64,000 nt of DNA, from assembly GCF_003853645.1 (NCBI RefSeq), contig NZ_QTPO01000012.1, forward strand, positions 111,543 to 175,542, given 5' to 3'. Positions 18,978 through 27,438 of the stretch are shown piece by piece (the stretch's first letter is position 1; each line of letters begins with the position of its first letter). Source of the stretch: Burkholderia sp. Bp9143 (GTDB taxonomy: Bacteria > Pseudomonadota > Gammaproteobacteria > Burkholderiales > Burkholderiaceae). The position numbers were made by a program, and so were the translations under genes. The notes beneath the pieces are model-generated. The model was given only the letters and a program-made list of their open reading frames with translations. It had not been told where the DNA came from and ran no database searches.

Positions 18978-20912
18978 ATGCTCGATTTCTTCCGTAATCA
19001 CCAGCGCCTGATGATGGCGCTCCTGCTCCTAATCGTATTGCCGGGGCTGGGTTTCGTCGGGATCCAAGGTTTCCGCGGCTTCTTCGACGACAGCGCGAAC
19101 GTCGCGGCGATCAACGGGCACAAGATCACGCGGGTCGAATTCGACGGCGCGTTCCGTCAGCAGATCGACCAGGCGCGCCAGGCGCTCGGCGGGCAGTTCG
19201 ACATCAAGGTGTTCGACACGCCCGAACATCGCAAGCAAGTGCTCGACGGCCTGATCCAGCAACGCGTGCTGGCCGACGAGACGCAACGCCTGCACCTGAC
19301 CGCATCCGACAACGCCGTGCGCGATGCGCTGATGAGCGACCCGATGATCGCGTCGCTGAAGAAGCCCGACGGTTCGATCGACGTCGCACGCTACGCGCAG
19401 CTGCTGTCGTTCCAGGGGATGACGCCCGAGCAGTACCAGGAACGTGTGCGCTACAGCCTCGCGCTGCAGCAGATTCCGGCGAGCATCGTCGCGAGCGCGT
19501 TCACGCCGAAGGGCCCGGCGCAACGCCTGTCGGAGCTGGCCGCGCAGCAGCGCGAAGTGCAGGCGCTCGTGTTGAAGACGAGCGACTACGCGGCGAAGGT
19601 GCAGCCGACCGACGCACAGCTCACCGCGTACTACGACGCGCACAAGCAGGGCTTCGCGACGCCGGAAACCGCGACGATCCAGTATCTCGTCTATTCGCCG
19701 GCAGCGGCCGCCGCGAGCGCGCAGCCGACCGAGGCGGACATCAAGAAGTTCTACGACGACAACCCGACTCACTTCCGCTCGGAAGCGCAGGTGCGCGTGA
19801 GCCACATCTTCATCGCCGCGGCGAGCGACGCAAGCGCGGCCGACAAGGCGGCCGCGAAGGCGAAGGCCGAGCAGCTGCTGGCCGACGTGAAGGCGCATCC
19901 GGACCAGTTCGCGCAGATCGCGCAAAAGAGCTCGCAGGATGCACCGTCGGCAGCGAAGGGCGGCGATCTCGGTTTCATCACGCGCGGCTCGACCGCGGGC
20001 GGCAAGGCGTTCGACGATGCCGCATTCGCGCTGAAGCAGGGCGACGTGAGCGGTATCGTGCAATCGGACCTCGGCTTCCACGTCCTGAAGGCGACGGAAG
20101 TGAAGCCGTCGGTGGTCAAGCCGTTCGCGGACGTGAAGGACCAGATCGCAGTCGACCTGAAGCAGCAGTACGCAGCGAAGGCGTTCTCGGACAACGCGGA
20201 AGGCTTCACGTCGACCGTGTATGAAAAGGCGAAGACGCTGCAGCCGGCCGCCGACAAGTACAAGCTGACGATCCAGACGGCCACCGTCACGCCGACGCCG
20301 AATCCGCAACTGCCGCCGACGAGCCCGCTGAACAATCCGAAGCTCCTCACCGCCGTGTTCGCGAACGACTCGGTGAAGAACCAGAACAACACGCAGGCGA
20401 TCGACGTGGGCAACAACACGCTGATCTCGGCGCGCGTGACCGACTACAAGCCGGCTGCCGTGCCGGCGCTCGACACGATCAAGGACGCGGTGCGTCAGAA
20501 GGTCGTCGCCGAGCAGGCAGCGGAACTCGCGAAGAAGGACGGCGCGGCGAAGCTGGCCGAACTGCAGAAATCGAAGTCGGCGGATGGCTTCGCGGCCGCG
20601 CAGAAGGTGTCGCGCACGCAGTCGCAGGGCCTGACGCCGGCGGCGCTGAGCGCCGTCTACAAGGTCGATGCGAAGACGCTGCCGGCGTATGTCGGTGTCG
20701 ATCTCGGTGCGGACGGCTACGCGATCTATCGCGTGAACGGGGTGATCGCGGGTACGGCCGTCGATCCGCAGCAGCTCGCGGCCGCGCAGCAGCAGATGGC
20801 GCAGGTTGAATCGCAAAGCGAAGGCGAAGCGTATCTCGCCGCGCTGCGCGACCGCTCGAAGGTGAAGCTGTACGGCACCACGCAGAGCCAGTCGCAGGAC
20901 GGCGGCAACTAA
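18978..20912 (+). CDS. ppiD: PpiD-type periplasmic chaperone with SurA N-terminal and parvulin domains
   Basis: A 644-residue membrane-anchored folding factor. The start MLDFFRNHQRLMMALLLLIV is followed by a single transmembrane helix (about residues 12-34), so the bulk lies in the periplasm. A SurA-type N-terminal region follows (FDGAFRQQIDQARQALGG), then a parvulin domain around residues 265-365 (VRVSHIFIAA ... SDLGFHVLKATE). PpiD binds polypeptides emerging from the Sec translocon and helps outer-membrane protein folding. Its place after clpX-lon and a tRNA cluster resembles the E. coli clpX-lon-hupB-ppiD order, without hupB here. Confidence 0.95.
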   Translation: MLDFFRNHQRLMMALLLLIVLPGLGFVGIQGFRGFFDDSANVAAINGHKITRVEFDGAFRQQIDQARQALGGQFDIKVFDTPEHRKQVLDGLIQQRVLADETQRLHLTASDNAVRDALMSDPMIASLKKPDGSIDVARYAQLLSFQGMTPEQYQERVRYSLALQQIPASIVASAFTPKGPAQRLSELAAQQREVQALVLKTSDYAAKVQPTDAQLTAYYDAHKQGFATPETATIQYLVYSPAAAAASAQPTEADIKKFYDDNPTHFRSEAQVRVSHIFIAAASDASAADKAAAKAKAEQLLADVKAHPDQFAQIAQKSSQDAPSAAKGGDLGFITRGSTAGGKAFDDAAFALKQGDVSGIVQSDLGFHVLKATEVKPSVVKPFADVKDQIAVDLKQQYAAKAFSDNAEGFTSTVYEKAKTLQPAADKYKLTIQTATVTPTPNPQLPPTSPLNNPKLLTAVFANDSVKNQNNTQAIDVGNNTLISARVTDYKPAAVPALDTIKDAVRQKVVAEQAAELAKKDGAAKLAELQKSKSADGFAAAQKVSRTQSQGLTPAALSAVYKVDAKTLPAYVGVDLGADGYAIYRVNGVIAGTAVDPQQLAAAQQQMAQVESQSEGEAYLAALRDRSKVKLYGTTQSQSQDGGN

Positions 20913-20967
20913 GCGGTAGCCAAGCGACAACCAGGCGAAGCGCCGTTCACGGTTGCGCACGCAGCAA

Positions 20968-20998
20968 CAAAAAGCCCCGCTCGAAGCGGGGCTTTTTG
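20968..20998. terminator. Shared bidirectional terminator between ppiD and the tesA-like gene
   Basis: CAAAAAGCCCCGC (20968-20980) and its complement (20986-20998) form a perfect 13-base repeat around TCGAA. It lies between two convergent genes and has A and T tracts on both flanks, so it can serve both. Confidence 0.92.
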
Positions 20999-21024
20999 CT
21001 TTCCGGCGGTGGCGAGTCGTGAGG

Positions 21025-21699
21025 TCAGCCGCGCGGCTTGCCGAGCAGCGGCTTCAGCGCCGGCCAGACGTTGTCGAGCAGGATGCCCTGTGCCTGCTGC
21101 GCGGGATGCATCTGGTCCGACTGGAACATCTCCGGCTTGTTCTCGATGCCGGCCAGCAGGAACGGCACGAGCGGTACGCCCAGTTCCTTCGACAGCCGCG
21201 TATAGACCGCATGGAATTTCTGCGTGTAGTCGGGTCCGTAGTTGGGCGGCACGTACATGCCGACCAGCACGACCTTCGCGTGTGCCTGCCGCGCATCGGC
21301 GATGATGCCGCGCAGGTTCTGCTCGGTCGTGGCGAGCGGCACGCCGCGCAGCGCATCGTTCGAGCCGAGCTCGACGACGACGATCGATGGCTTGAGCCGT
21401 TGCAGCACCGCGGGCAGTCGCGCGCGGCCGCCGCTCGTGGTGTCGCCGCTGACGCTTGCGTTCGCGACGCTATAATCGATTCGCTCGGTCGCGAGCCGTT
21501 GCCGCAGCAGCGCAACCCAGCCGGTGTCGCGCGGCAACCCGTATTCGGCCGACAGGCTGTCGCCGAGCACGACGAGCGCGGGCTGGCCCGATGTCGGGGT
21601 CGCCGCCGTCGCGGCGCGGGCGGGCATGGTTGTTGCGGCCAGGGTGCCCAGCAGCGCGGCGAGCGCCGCGCGCCTTTTCCAGCGGAATGTCGTGTCCAT
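21025..21699 (-). CDS. tesA: Periplasmic SGNH esterase (TesA/arylesterase type)
   Basis: A 224-residue GDSL/SGNH hydrolase with a Sec signal peptide (RWKRRAALAALLGTLAATTM, cleavage near AAT after residue 29). The four family blocks are readable: nucleophile S48 in LGDSLSAEYG, Gly in ASVSGDTTSGG, Asn in ELGSNDALRG, and the Asp/His block DQMHPAQQAQ. E. coli TesA is a thioesterase, lysophospholipase and arylesterase; the true substrate here is open. The ATG at 21699 overlaps the divergent ATG of the ABC ATPase gene by two bases (CATG). The same tesA-ybbA neighbourhood exists in E. coli. Confidence 0.92.
   Translation of the reverse strand: MDTTFRWKRRAALAALLGTLAATTMPARAATAATPTSGQPALVVLGDSLSAEYGLPRDTGWVALLRQRLATERIDYSVANASVSGDTTSGGRARLPAVLQRLKPSIVVVELGSNDALRGVPLATTEQNLRGIIADARQAHAKVVLVGMYVPPNYGPDYTQKFHAVYTRLSKELGVPLVPFLLAGIENKPEMFQSDQMHPAQQAQGILLDNVWPALKPLLGKPRG
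21449..21476 (+). promoter_or_regulatory. Possible promoter for the ABC ATPase gene, inside tesA
   Basis: On the plus strand CTGACG at 21449-21454 is followed after 16 bases by a perfect TATAAT at 21471-21476. It lies within the tesA reading frame, antisense to it, about 220 bases before the ATPase start. Because the two genes' starts overlap, the ATPase promoter has to lie in tesA. Confidence 0.4.
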
Positions 21700-22399
21700 G
21701 TTCAAGATTACCGATCCGATCATTGAAGTCCATGACGTATGCAAGCGGGTTGCCGATGCAACGGGCGAGCTGACGATCCTCGACGGCATCACGCTCGCCG
21801 TGCGGCCCGGCAGCAGCCTCGCGATCGTCGGCGCATCGGGGTCGGGCAAATCGACACTGCTCGGCCTGCTTGCGGGGTTGGACAGTGCAACGAGCGGCAC
21901 GGTTCGCCTGCTCGGCCGCGCGCTCGACCAGCTCGACGAGGACGAGCGCGCCGCGCTGCGCAACGGCGCAGTCGGGTTCGTCTTCCAGTCGTTCCAGTTG
22001 ATGCCGCACCTGACGGCACTCGAGAACGTGATGCTGCCGCTCGAACTGCAAGGCGGCATCAGTGCGCGCGACGCGGCCGATCGTGCCCGCGCACTGCTCG
22101 TGCAGGTCGGTCTCGCCGAGCGCACCGCGCATTATCCGAAGCTGCTGTCGGGTGGTGAGCAGCAGCGTGTCGCGCTTGCGCGCGCGTTCGTCACGCATCC
22201 GGCGATCCTGTTCGCCGACGAACCGACCGGCAGCCTCGATGCGGCCACGGGCCACGCGGTCATCGACCTGATGTTCGAGCTCAACCGCACGCACGGCGCG
22301 ACGCTCGTGCTCGTCACGCACGATGCCGAACTCGCGCGGCGTTGCGCGACGACGGTCACCATCGACGCCGGACGCATCGTCGCACCGCACGCGGTGTAG
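21698..22399 (+). CDS. ABC transporter ATPase (LolD/YbbA type), orphan
   Basis: A 233-residue ATPase of the MacB/LolD/YbbA group. Walker A is GASGSGKSTL, the signature LSGGEQQRVALARA and Walker B ILFADEPTGSLD, with the GFVFQSFQLMPHL Q-loop typical of the group. These ATPases normally power an FtsX-fold permease in lipoprotein or lipid extraction. No permease gene follows; the next gene, pgi, is convergent. In E. coli ybbA is divergent from tesA and followed by the permease gene ybbP, so the missing partner is notable. The start is the ATG sharing CATG with tesA. Confidence 0.92.
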   Translation: MFKITDPIIEVHDVCKRVADATGELTILDGITLAVRPGSSLAIVGASGSGKSTLLGLLAGLDSATSGTVRLLGRALDQLDEDERAALRNGAVGFVFQSFQLMPHLTALENVMLPLELQGGISARDAADRARALLVQVGLAERTAHYPKLLSGGEQQRVALARAFVTHPAILFADEPTGSLDAATGHAVIDLMFELNRTHGATLVLVTHDAELARRCATTVTIDAGRIVAPHAV

Positions 22400-22473
22400 C
22401 GCGACACTGAATTCTTGCCGGCCGCACAGGGTGGATCGCCCCGGGCGGCCGGCACGCGTTCGATGCTGTCGCG

Positions 22474-24096
22474 TCAGCGCTTGAGCGCCGCACGCGCGCG
22501 CTCGATCAGCGCGGTCGTCGACGAATCGTGCTTCGCGGGATCGACCGACTCGGCCGACAGGTCGGCTTCGACGACCTTGCCGAGAATCTTGCCGAGCTCG
22601 ACACCCCACTGGTCGAACGGATTGATGTCCCACACCGTCGCCTGCACCAGTACCTTGTGCTCGTAGAGCGCGATCAGCGCGCCGAGCGTGCGCGGCGTCA
22701 GCGCATCCACCAGCAGCGTCGTCGTCGGGCGGTTGCCCGGGAACGTCAGGTGCGGCGCGAGCGCTTCCTTGCCGGGGCCGGCGACCTTGCGCGCTTCGTC
22801 GAGCGTGCGGCCGAGCATCAGCGCTTCACTCTGTGCGAAGCAGTTCGCGAGCAGCTTCGGATGATGGCTCGCGAGCGGATGCTCGGGCGTCAGCACCGCG
22901 ATGAAGTCGATCGGCACGATCGTCGGGCCCTGGTGCAGCATCTGGAAAAACGCGTGCTGGCCGTTGGTGCCCGGCTCGCCCCACGTGACGGCTGACGTCG
23001 GGTAGTCGACGAACGTGCCGTCCAGGCGCGCGGACTTGCCGTTGCTTTCCATCTCGAGCTGCTGCAGGTACGACGGCAGGTAGTGCAGCGCTTCCGAATA
23101 CGGCGCGACGAGATAGCTTTGCGAGCCGAAGAAGTTGCGGTACCAGATGCCGATCAGGCCGAGCAGCACCGGCAGGTTGCGCTCGAGCGGCGCTTCACGG
23201 AAATGGCGGTCCATGTCGTTCGCGCCGGCGAGCAATTCGTCGAACTGCTCGGGTCCGATCGCGAGCATGATCGACAGGCCGACCGCCGACCATAGCGAAT
23301 AGCGGCCGCCGACCCAGTCCCACATTTCGAACACGTTGTCCGCGGCGATGCCGAACTTCACGACTTCGGCCGGGTTGGCCGACACGCCGACGAAGTGCTT
23401 CGCGAGCGCGTCCTCGGGGCAGCCGCGCGCGACGAACCAGTCGCGCAGCGAGCGTGCGTTCGTCATCGTCTCGAGCGTAGTGAAGGTCTTCGACACGACG
23501 ATCGCGAGCGTTTCTTCCGGGTCGACCTGTTCGAGCACGCGCGCGAGATCGGCGCCGTCGACGTTCGACACGAAGTGGGTCGAGATGTCAGGCGTCGCGA
23601 CATGGTGCAGCGCGTGCGTGACCATCTTCGGTCCGAGATCCGAGCCGCCGATGCCGATGTTGATCACATGGCGGATGCGCTTGCCGGTGTAGCCGGTCCA
23701 CGCGCCGCTGCGCACGGCGCGCGCGAAGGTCGCCATCTTCGCGCGCTCGGCGCTGACCTGCGCATGGAACGGTGCGTGCGGGTCGGTCGCGCGCAATGCG
23801 GTGTGCAGCGCGGCACGGCCTTCGGTCGGGTTGACGATCTCGCCGGCGAACATCGCGTCGCGGCGCGCCTCGACGCGCGCTTCGCGGGCCAGCTGCACGA
23901 GCAGGCGCAGCGTGTCGTCGTTGATGCGGTTCTTCGAGAAGTCGGCCGCGAGGCCGCCGCCAGGGACCGTGAAGCGTTCGGCACGGGTCGGCGCGCGGTC
24001 GTTTTCCGGCGCGAACCAGTCGCGCAGCCGCGCATGGCGGATCTGTTCGAAGTGGGATTGAAGGGCAGTCCAGGCGGGGAGCGAATTCAGCGTCAT
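22474..24096 (-). CDS. pgi: Glucose-6-phosphate isomerase
   Basis: A 540-residue enzyme interconverting glucose 6-phosphate and fructose 6-phosphate in the cytoplasm. Sugar-phosphate isomerase motifs are clear: [28 protein letters not shown], the substrate-loop [26 protein letters not shown] and [15 protein letters not shown] use the ATG at 24096 ([19 protein letters not shown]) because it matches the family's start; an in-frame extension upstream is not conserved in character. In Burkholderia glucose is mainly used through Entner-Doudoroff, so this enzyme mostly serves gluconeogenesis and polysaccharide precursors. Confidence 0.97.
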   Translation of the reverse strand: MTLNSLPAWTALQSHFEQIRHARLRDWFAPENDRAPTRAERFTVPGGGLAADFSKNRINDDTLRLLVQLAREARVEARRDAMFAGEIVNPTEGRAALHTALRATDPHAPFHAQVSAERAKMATFARAVRSGAWTGYTGKRIRHVINIGIGGSDLGPKMVTHALHHVATPDISTHFVSNVDGADLARVLEQVDPEETLAIVVSKTFTTLETMTNARSLRDWFVARGCPEDALAKHFVGVSANPAEVVKFGIAADNVFEMWDWVGGRYSLWSAVGLSIMLAIGPEQFDELLAGANDMDRHFREAPLERNLPVLLGLIGIWYRNFFGSQSYLVAPYSEALHYLPSYLQQLEMESNGKSARLDGTFVDYPTSAVTWGEPGTNGQHAFFQMLHQGPTIVPIDFIAVLTPEHPLASHHPKLLANCFAQSEALMLGRTLDEARKVAGPGKEALAPHLTFPGNRPTTTLLVDALTPRTLGALIALYEHKVLVQATVWDINPFDQWGVELGKILGKVVEADLSAESVDPAKHDSSTTALIERARAALKR

Positions 24097-24207
24097 GGCG
24101 GCTCGAGTGAAGCGTGAATCGGGAGGAATGCCGCGCCGGCGCATCGGGATCGGAAGGCCGGCGGACGAGCGGGCCCGCCGTGCGGCGGGGCACTCAGTAT
24201 AGCGGCG

Positions 24208-25752
24208 TTACATGTCGGCGCGCGGCGACGGGTAAAAAAGGCGATTGATCAGCGTGCGCACCATCGGCGCCAGTTCGCCAGCGGTGAGGCCGGCCGGTCC
24301 CGTGCCGTGCGCGGTCAGCGTATCGGCCGCGAGGCCGTGCAGGTACACGCCCGCAAGCGCGGCTTCGTACGGTGCGACGCGCTGCGCGAGCAACGCGCCG
24401 ATCAGTCCGCCGAGCACGTCGCCGGTGCCGCCGGTGGCGAGCGCCGCATTGCCGGTCGGGTTGATCGTCAGGCGGCCGTCGGGCGCCGCAATCACCGTGC
24501 CCGAACCCTTCAGCACGACGACGCTCGCGTAGCGCGCGGCCAGCGCCTGTGCCGCGGCCAGCCGATCGTGCTGCACCGTCGCGGTATCGCTGCCGAGTAG
24601 CCGCGCTGCCTCGAGCGGATGCGGCGTCAGTACGCACGCATGGCCGCGTGCGCCGCGGGCGGCAACGGCGGCCGCGAGGTCGGCGTGCGTCGCGACGAGG
24701 TTCAGCGCGTCGGCGTCGAGCAGCGTCATGGTGTCGTGCGCGAGCACGTCGCGCACGAGGGTGGCCGCGGTCTCGCGCGCGCCGAGGCCGCAGCCTGCCG
24801 CGATCGCGGACATCGCATCGAGGTCGAGACTGTCCGCGGGGTGCAGCATCAGTTCGGGAAAGGGCGGGTCGTACGGCGGCGCGCCGGCGCCAAGCAAGCC
24901 GACATGCACCTTGCCGGCGCCCGCGAACAGCGCGGCACGCGCGGCGAGGATCGGCGCGCCGCACATGCCGGTATCGCCGCCGAGCACCGCCAGGCTGCCG
25001 AACGTGCCCTTGTGCGACGCGAATGCGCGGGCGGGCAACGCGTCGGCGAATCGTGCCGGCGCATTCAGCACGACGGCCGGCGCGGCGGGCGGTGCGACGT
25101 CGAGCGACGCGATGTCGATCGCGCCGGCGAGGTCGCGGCCGTCGCCGGTGTAAAGGCCCGGCTTCGCGCCGATGAAGGTGAGCGTGTGCGTCGCGGCGAC
25201 GGCGACACCCGCGCCGACGATCCGGCCCGTGTCGCTGTCCAGTCCGCTCGGCACGTCGAGCGCGAGCACGCGGCCGCCGCTTCGGGCATGCGCGGCGATG
25301 CGCGCGGCCTGGGCGGCGAATGGGCCGTCGAGTGCGCGACCGAGGCCGATGCCGAATAGTCCGTCGACGACCCACGCGTAATCGTCGAGCGACGCGGGCG
25401 GTTCGGTCGACAGCGGCACGCCGGCCGCGCGCGCGAGGCCGAGCGCCCATCGTGCGTCGTCCGGCTTGACCGGCACGGGCATCCAGGCCTGCGTCGCGAC
25501 GCCGAGCTGCTGCAGCTCGGCGGCGGCCACCAGCGCATCGCCGCCGTTGTTGCCGGGGCCGACGGCGAACCAGACCGGGCGATCGTCGCCGGCGACCCGT
25601 TCGGACAGCCAGCGCGCGGCGGCGGCGCCCGCGCGGCCCATCAGCGTGTGCGGCGGCAGTTCGGCGGTCGCGGCGGCCTCGGCCGCGCGCAGGTCGGCGA
25701 CGCGCAGCAGCGCGAGCGGGGCGGAGTCGGGAAGCGGGCGGGTATTCGTCAT
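24208..25752 (-). CDS. nnr: Bifunctional NAD(P)H-hydrate repair enzyme (epimerase and dehydratase)
   Basis: A 514-residue fusion. The N-terminal YjeF epimerase domain contains AVGPGNNGGDALVAAAEL near residue 70 and interconverts R- and S-NAD(P)HX. The C-terminal ADP-dependent dehydratase domain has GVLTPHPLEA-like VLTPHPLEAARLLG and the active-site motif GTGDVLGGLIGALLA near residue 437, which restores NAD(P)H. The fusion is the common bacterial form. The start MTNTRPLPDSAPLALLRV at 25752 is chosen over an upstream TTG in the same frame. It is followed by pgi on the same strand, 111 bases away. Confidence 0.95.
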   Translation of the reverse strand: MTNTRPLPDSAPLALLRVADLRAAEAAATAELPPHTLMGRAGAAAARWLSERVAGDDRPVWFAVGPGNNGGDALVAAAELQQLGVATQAWMPVPVKPDDARWALGLARAAGVPLSTEPPASLDDYAWVVDGLFGIGLGRALDGPFAAQAARIAAHARSGGRVLALDVPSGLDSDTGRIVGAGVAVAATHTLTFIGAKPGLYTGDGRDLAGAIDIASLDVAPPAAPAVVLNAPARFADALPARAFASHKGTFGSLAVLGGDTGMCGAPILAARAALFAGAGKVHVGLLGAGAPPYDPPFPELMLHPADSLDLDAMSAIAAGCGLGARETAATLVRDVLAHDTMTLLDADALNLVATHADLAAAVAARGARGHACVLTPHPLEAARLLGSDTATVQHDRLAAAQALAARYASVVVLKGSGTVIAAPDGRLTINPTGNAALATGGTGDVLGGLIGALLAQRVAPYEAALAGVYLHGLAADTLTAHGTGPAGLTAGELAPMVRTLINRLFYPSPRADM

Positions 25753-25803
25753 CGCGGGGTCATGGCGGCGCAAGGGAGCCGCCCCGGGACGAGCCCGCGG
25801 CGG

Positions 25804-27108
25804 TCAGGTCGTGAAGCGCGCGGCGCTCAGCGCGGCGAGCGTGTCGGCGGGCCACTGCTGCGTGTCGCCGGCCAGATAGTCTGTCACCACTTTAGCAGAC
25901 CCGCACGCGAGGCCCCAACCGGCCGGACCGTGACCGACATTGACGAACACGCGCGGATGCGGGGTCGGACCGACGACCGGCAGGCCGTCCGGCGACAGCA
26001 GTTGCGAGCCTTGCCACGACAGCGCGGCGGAAATCTTCGCGGCACCCGGCACCCAGTCGTGCACGGCCTGGCCGAGCAGCGCGAGAGCGGCCTCGGACAG
26101 CGGCTCGGGGAGGGGCTTCGCGGTGTCGGCGAGGCTCTGCAGCACGGCGCCGCCACCGATGCGCAGCCGCTGGTGGGTGCGCGTGATCGAGATCCGCTTG
26201 ATCGAATCGACGACGCTCAGGTGCGGCGCATGTTCTTCGTACGCGACCGGGGCGGTCAGCGTATGTGCGCGAACCGGATGCAGCGGCAGCCGCCAGCCGA
26301 GCCGCTCGAGCAGCGGCAGGCTGCCGGCGCCGGCGGCGACCACGATCGCGTCGGCCGAAATCACGTCGACCTCGTGCGCTTTCGTCGCGCGCCGACCGCC
26401 GGCCGGCGGCGCGAGCTCGACCGCGGCGCGGCCGGTGTCGACGCGGATCGCGGCCACGTCCGCGCCGAAGCGGAACTGCACGCCGTGCTCGTCGAGCGTC
26501 TGCTTGACCAGTTTCGCGAACAGCGGGCAGTTTCCGGTGCGCTCGCTCTCGAGCAGCACGCCGCCGGCGAAACCGGGCTCGGCCGGCACCGACGGCTCGA
26601 GTGCCGCGCATTCGTCGGCCGTGAGCACCCGGTACGGCTGGTCAAGCGTGCGCAGCAGGTCGAGCGCCGGCTGCAGCGCTTCCCAGTCGCGCGGGTCGCG
26701 CACGACGTGCAGGATCCCGGGTTTCTGCTCGAATTCGAGCTGGAAGCGCGCCTCGATGTCGGCGATCGACTCGCGCGACGCGTCGATCAACGGGCGCAGC
26801 CGCGCATACTGCGTGGCGAACGCGTCGGGCTCGCGCAGCGCGGCGAGCTGCTTGACGAAGCGGCGCACGCCGCCGTTGAAGCCCGGCTTGTAGACGATGC
26901 CGGTGTCGCGCGGCTGGCGCTGGCGCATGAAGGTCGGGCCGAACCAGACGTCGAGCGGGCTCGGCAGCAGCGTGCCGCCGTCGCCGTAGGTCGCGCCCTG
27001 CGCGACGGTCGCGTGGCGTTCGACCACGCACACGCGATGGCCGGCCGCGCGCAGCTGGTAGGCGGTGGCGACGCCGCTGATTCCGCCGCCGATGACGATG
27101 ACATCCAT
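25804..27108 (-). CDS. D-amino-acid dehydrogenase-like FAD oxidoreductase (DadA type)
   Basis: A 434-residue flavoprotein beginning MDVIVIGGGISGVATAYQL, a classical FAD-binding GxGxxG fold. A GATYGDGGTLLPSPLDVW block follows the nucleotide-binding region, and HPRVFVNVGHGPAGWGLACG near the C-terminus closes the FAD site as in DadA. DadA-type enzymes oxidatively deaminate D-amino acids (classically D-alanine) and pass electrons to the respiratory chain. The alanine racemase gene dadX is not adjacent, so the substrate could be another D-amino acid. It is divergent from purL and 51 bases upstream of nnr on the same strand. Confidence 0.9.
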   Translation of the reverse strand: MDVIVIGGGISGVATAYQLRAAGHRVCVVERHATVAQGATYGDGGTLLPSPLDVWFGPTFMRQRQPRDTGIVYKPGFNGGVRRFVKQLAALREPDAFATQYARLRPLIDASRESIADIEARFQLEFEQKPGILHVVRDPRDWEALQPALDLLRTLDQPYRVLTADECAALEPSVPAEPGFAGGVLLESERTGNCPLFAKLVKQTLDEHGVQFRFGADVAAIRVDTGRAAVELAPPAGGRRATKAHEVDVISADAIVVAAGAGSLPLLERLGWRLPLHPVRAHTLTAPVAYEEHAPHLSVVDSIKRISITRTHQRLRIGGGAVLQSLADTAKPLPEPLSEAALALLGQAVHDWVPGAAKISAALSWQGSQLLSPDGLPVVGPTPHPRVFVNVGHGPAGWGLACGSAKVVTDYLAGDTQQWPADTLAALSAARFTT

Positions 27109-27438
27109 GGATTGCTTCGATGACGGGCGGCGTGCATGCCGCCCGGTGAGAATTCGCTGACGGGCCCCCGGCCCGGTGAACCGGGAATGATAGCGCCAAA
27201 ATCGCGCAAACCGGCGTCACGCGATCCCATCCGATTCCGCCGCGGTGCAGTCACCGGCCGCCGCGGCCGCGCGCACCGGTCCGGCGGGCGGTTGTGCGCG
27301 GCGGATGCCGGTGCACTGTCGCGGTGCGTGACGGGTGCGGATCAGCCGGTCTGGGACGACCGACTTCCGGGTATAATTACGGCCTTCCTTTCGCCCCACG
27401 TCGCCACCTCGCGCGACTCATCGACGTCAGTCCAGCCC
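27109..27438. promoter_or_regulatory. Divergent region between dadA-like gene and purL
   Basis: A 330-base gap. A perfect TATAAT lies at 27372-27377 on the plus strand, 61 bases before the purL ATG, with no good -35 at 17 bases; it is the best purL promoter candidate. I looked for a PurR-like palindrome and a purine riboswitch fold here and saw neither. Confidence 0.45.

Noticed and set aside
19029..20960. A 643-codon minus-strand frame opposite ppiD
   Set aside because: Antisense shadow with no recognised motif and no plausible start region.
27109..27438. Purine riboswitch or PurR box before purL
   Set aside because: No three-way-junction core or PurR-like palindrome could be found by eye.
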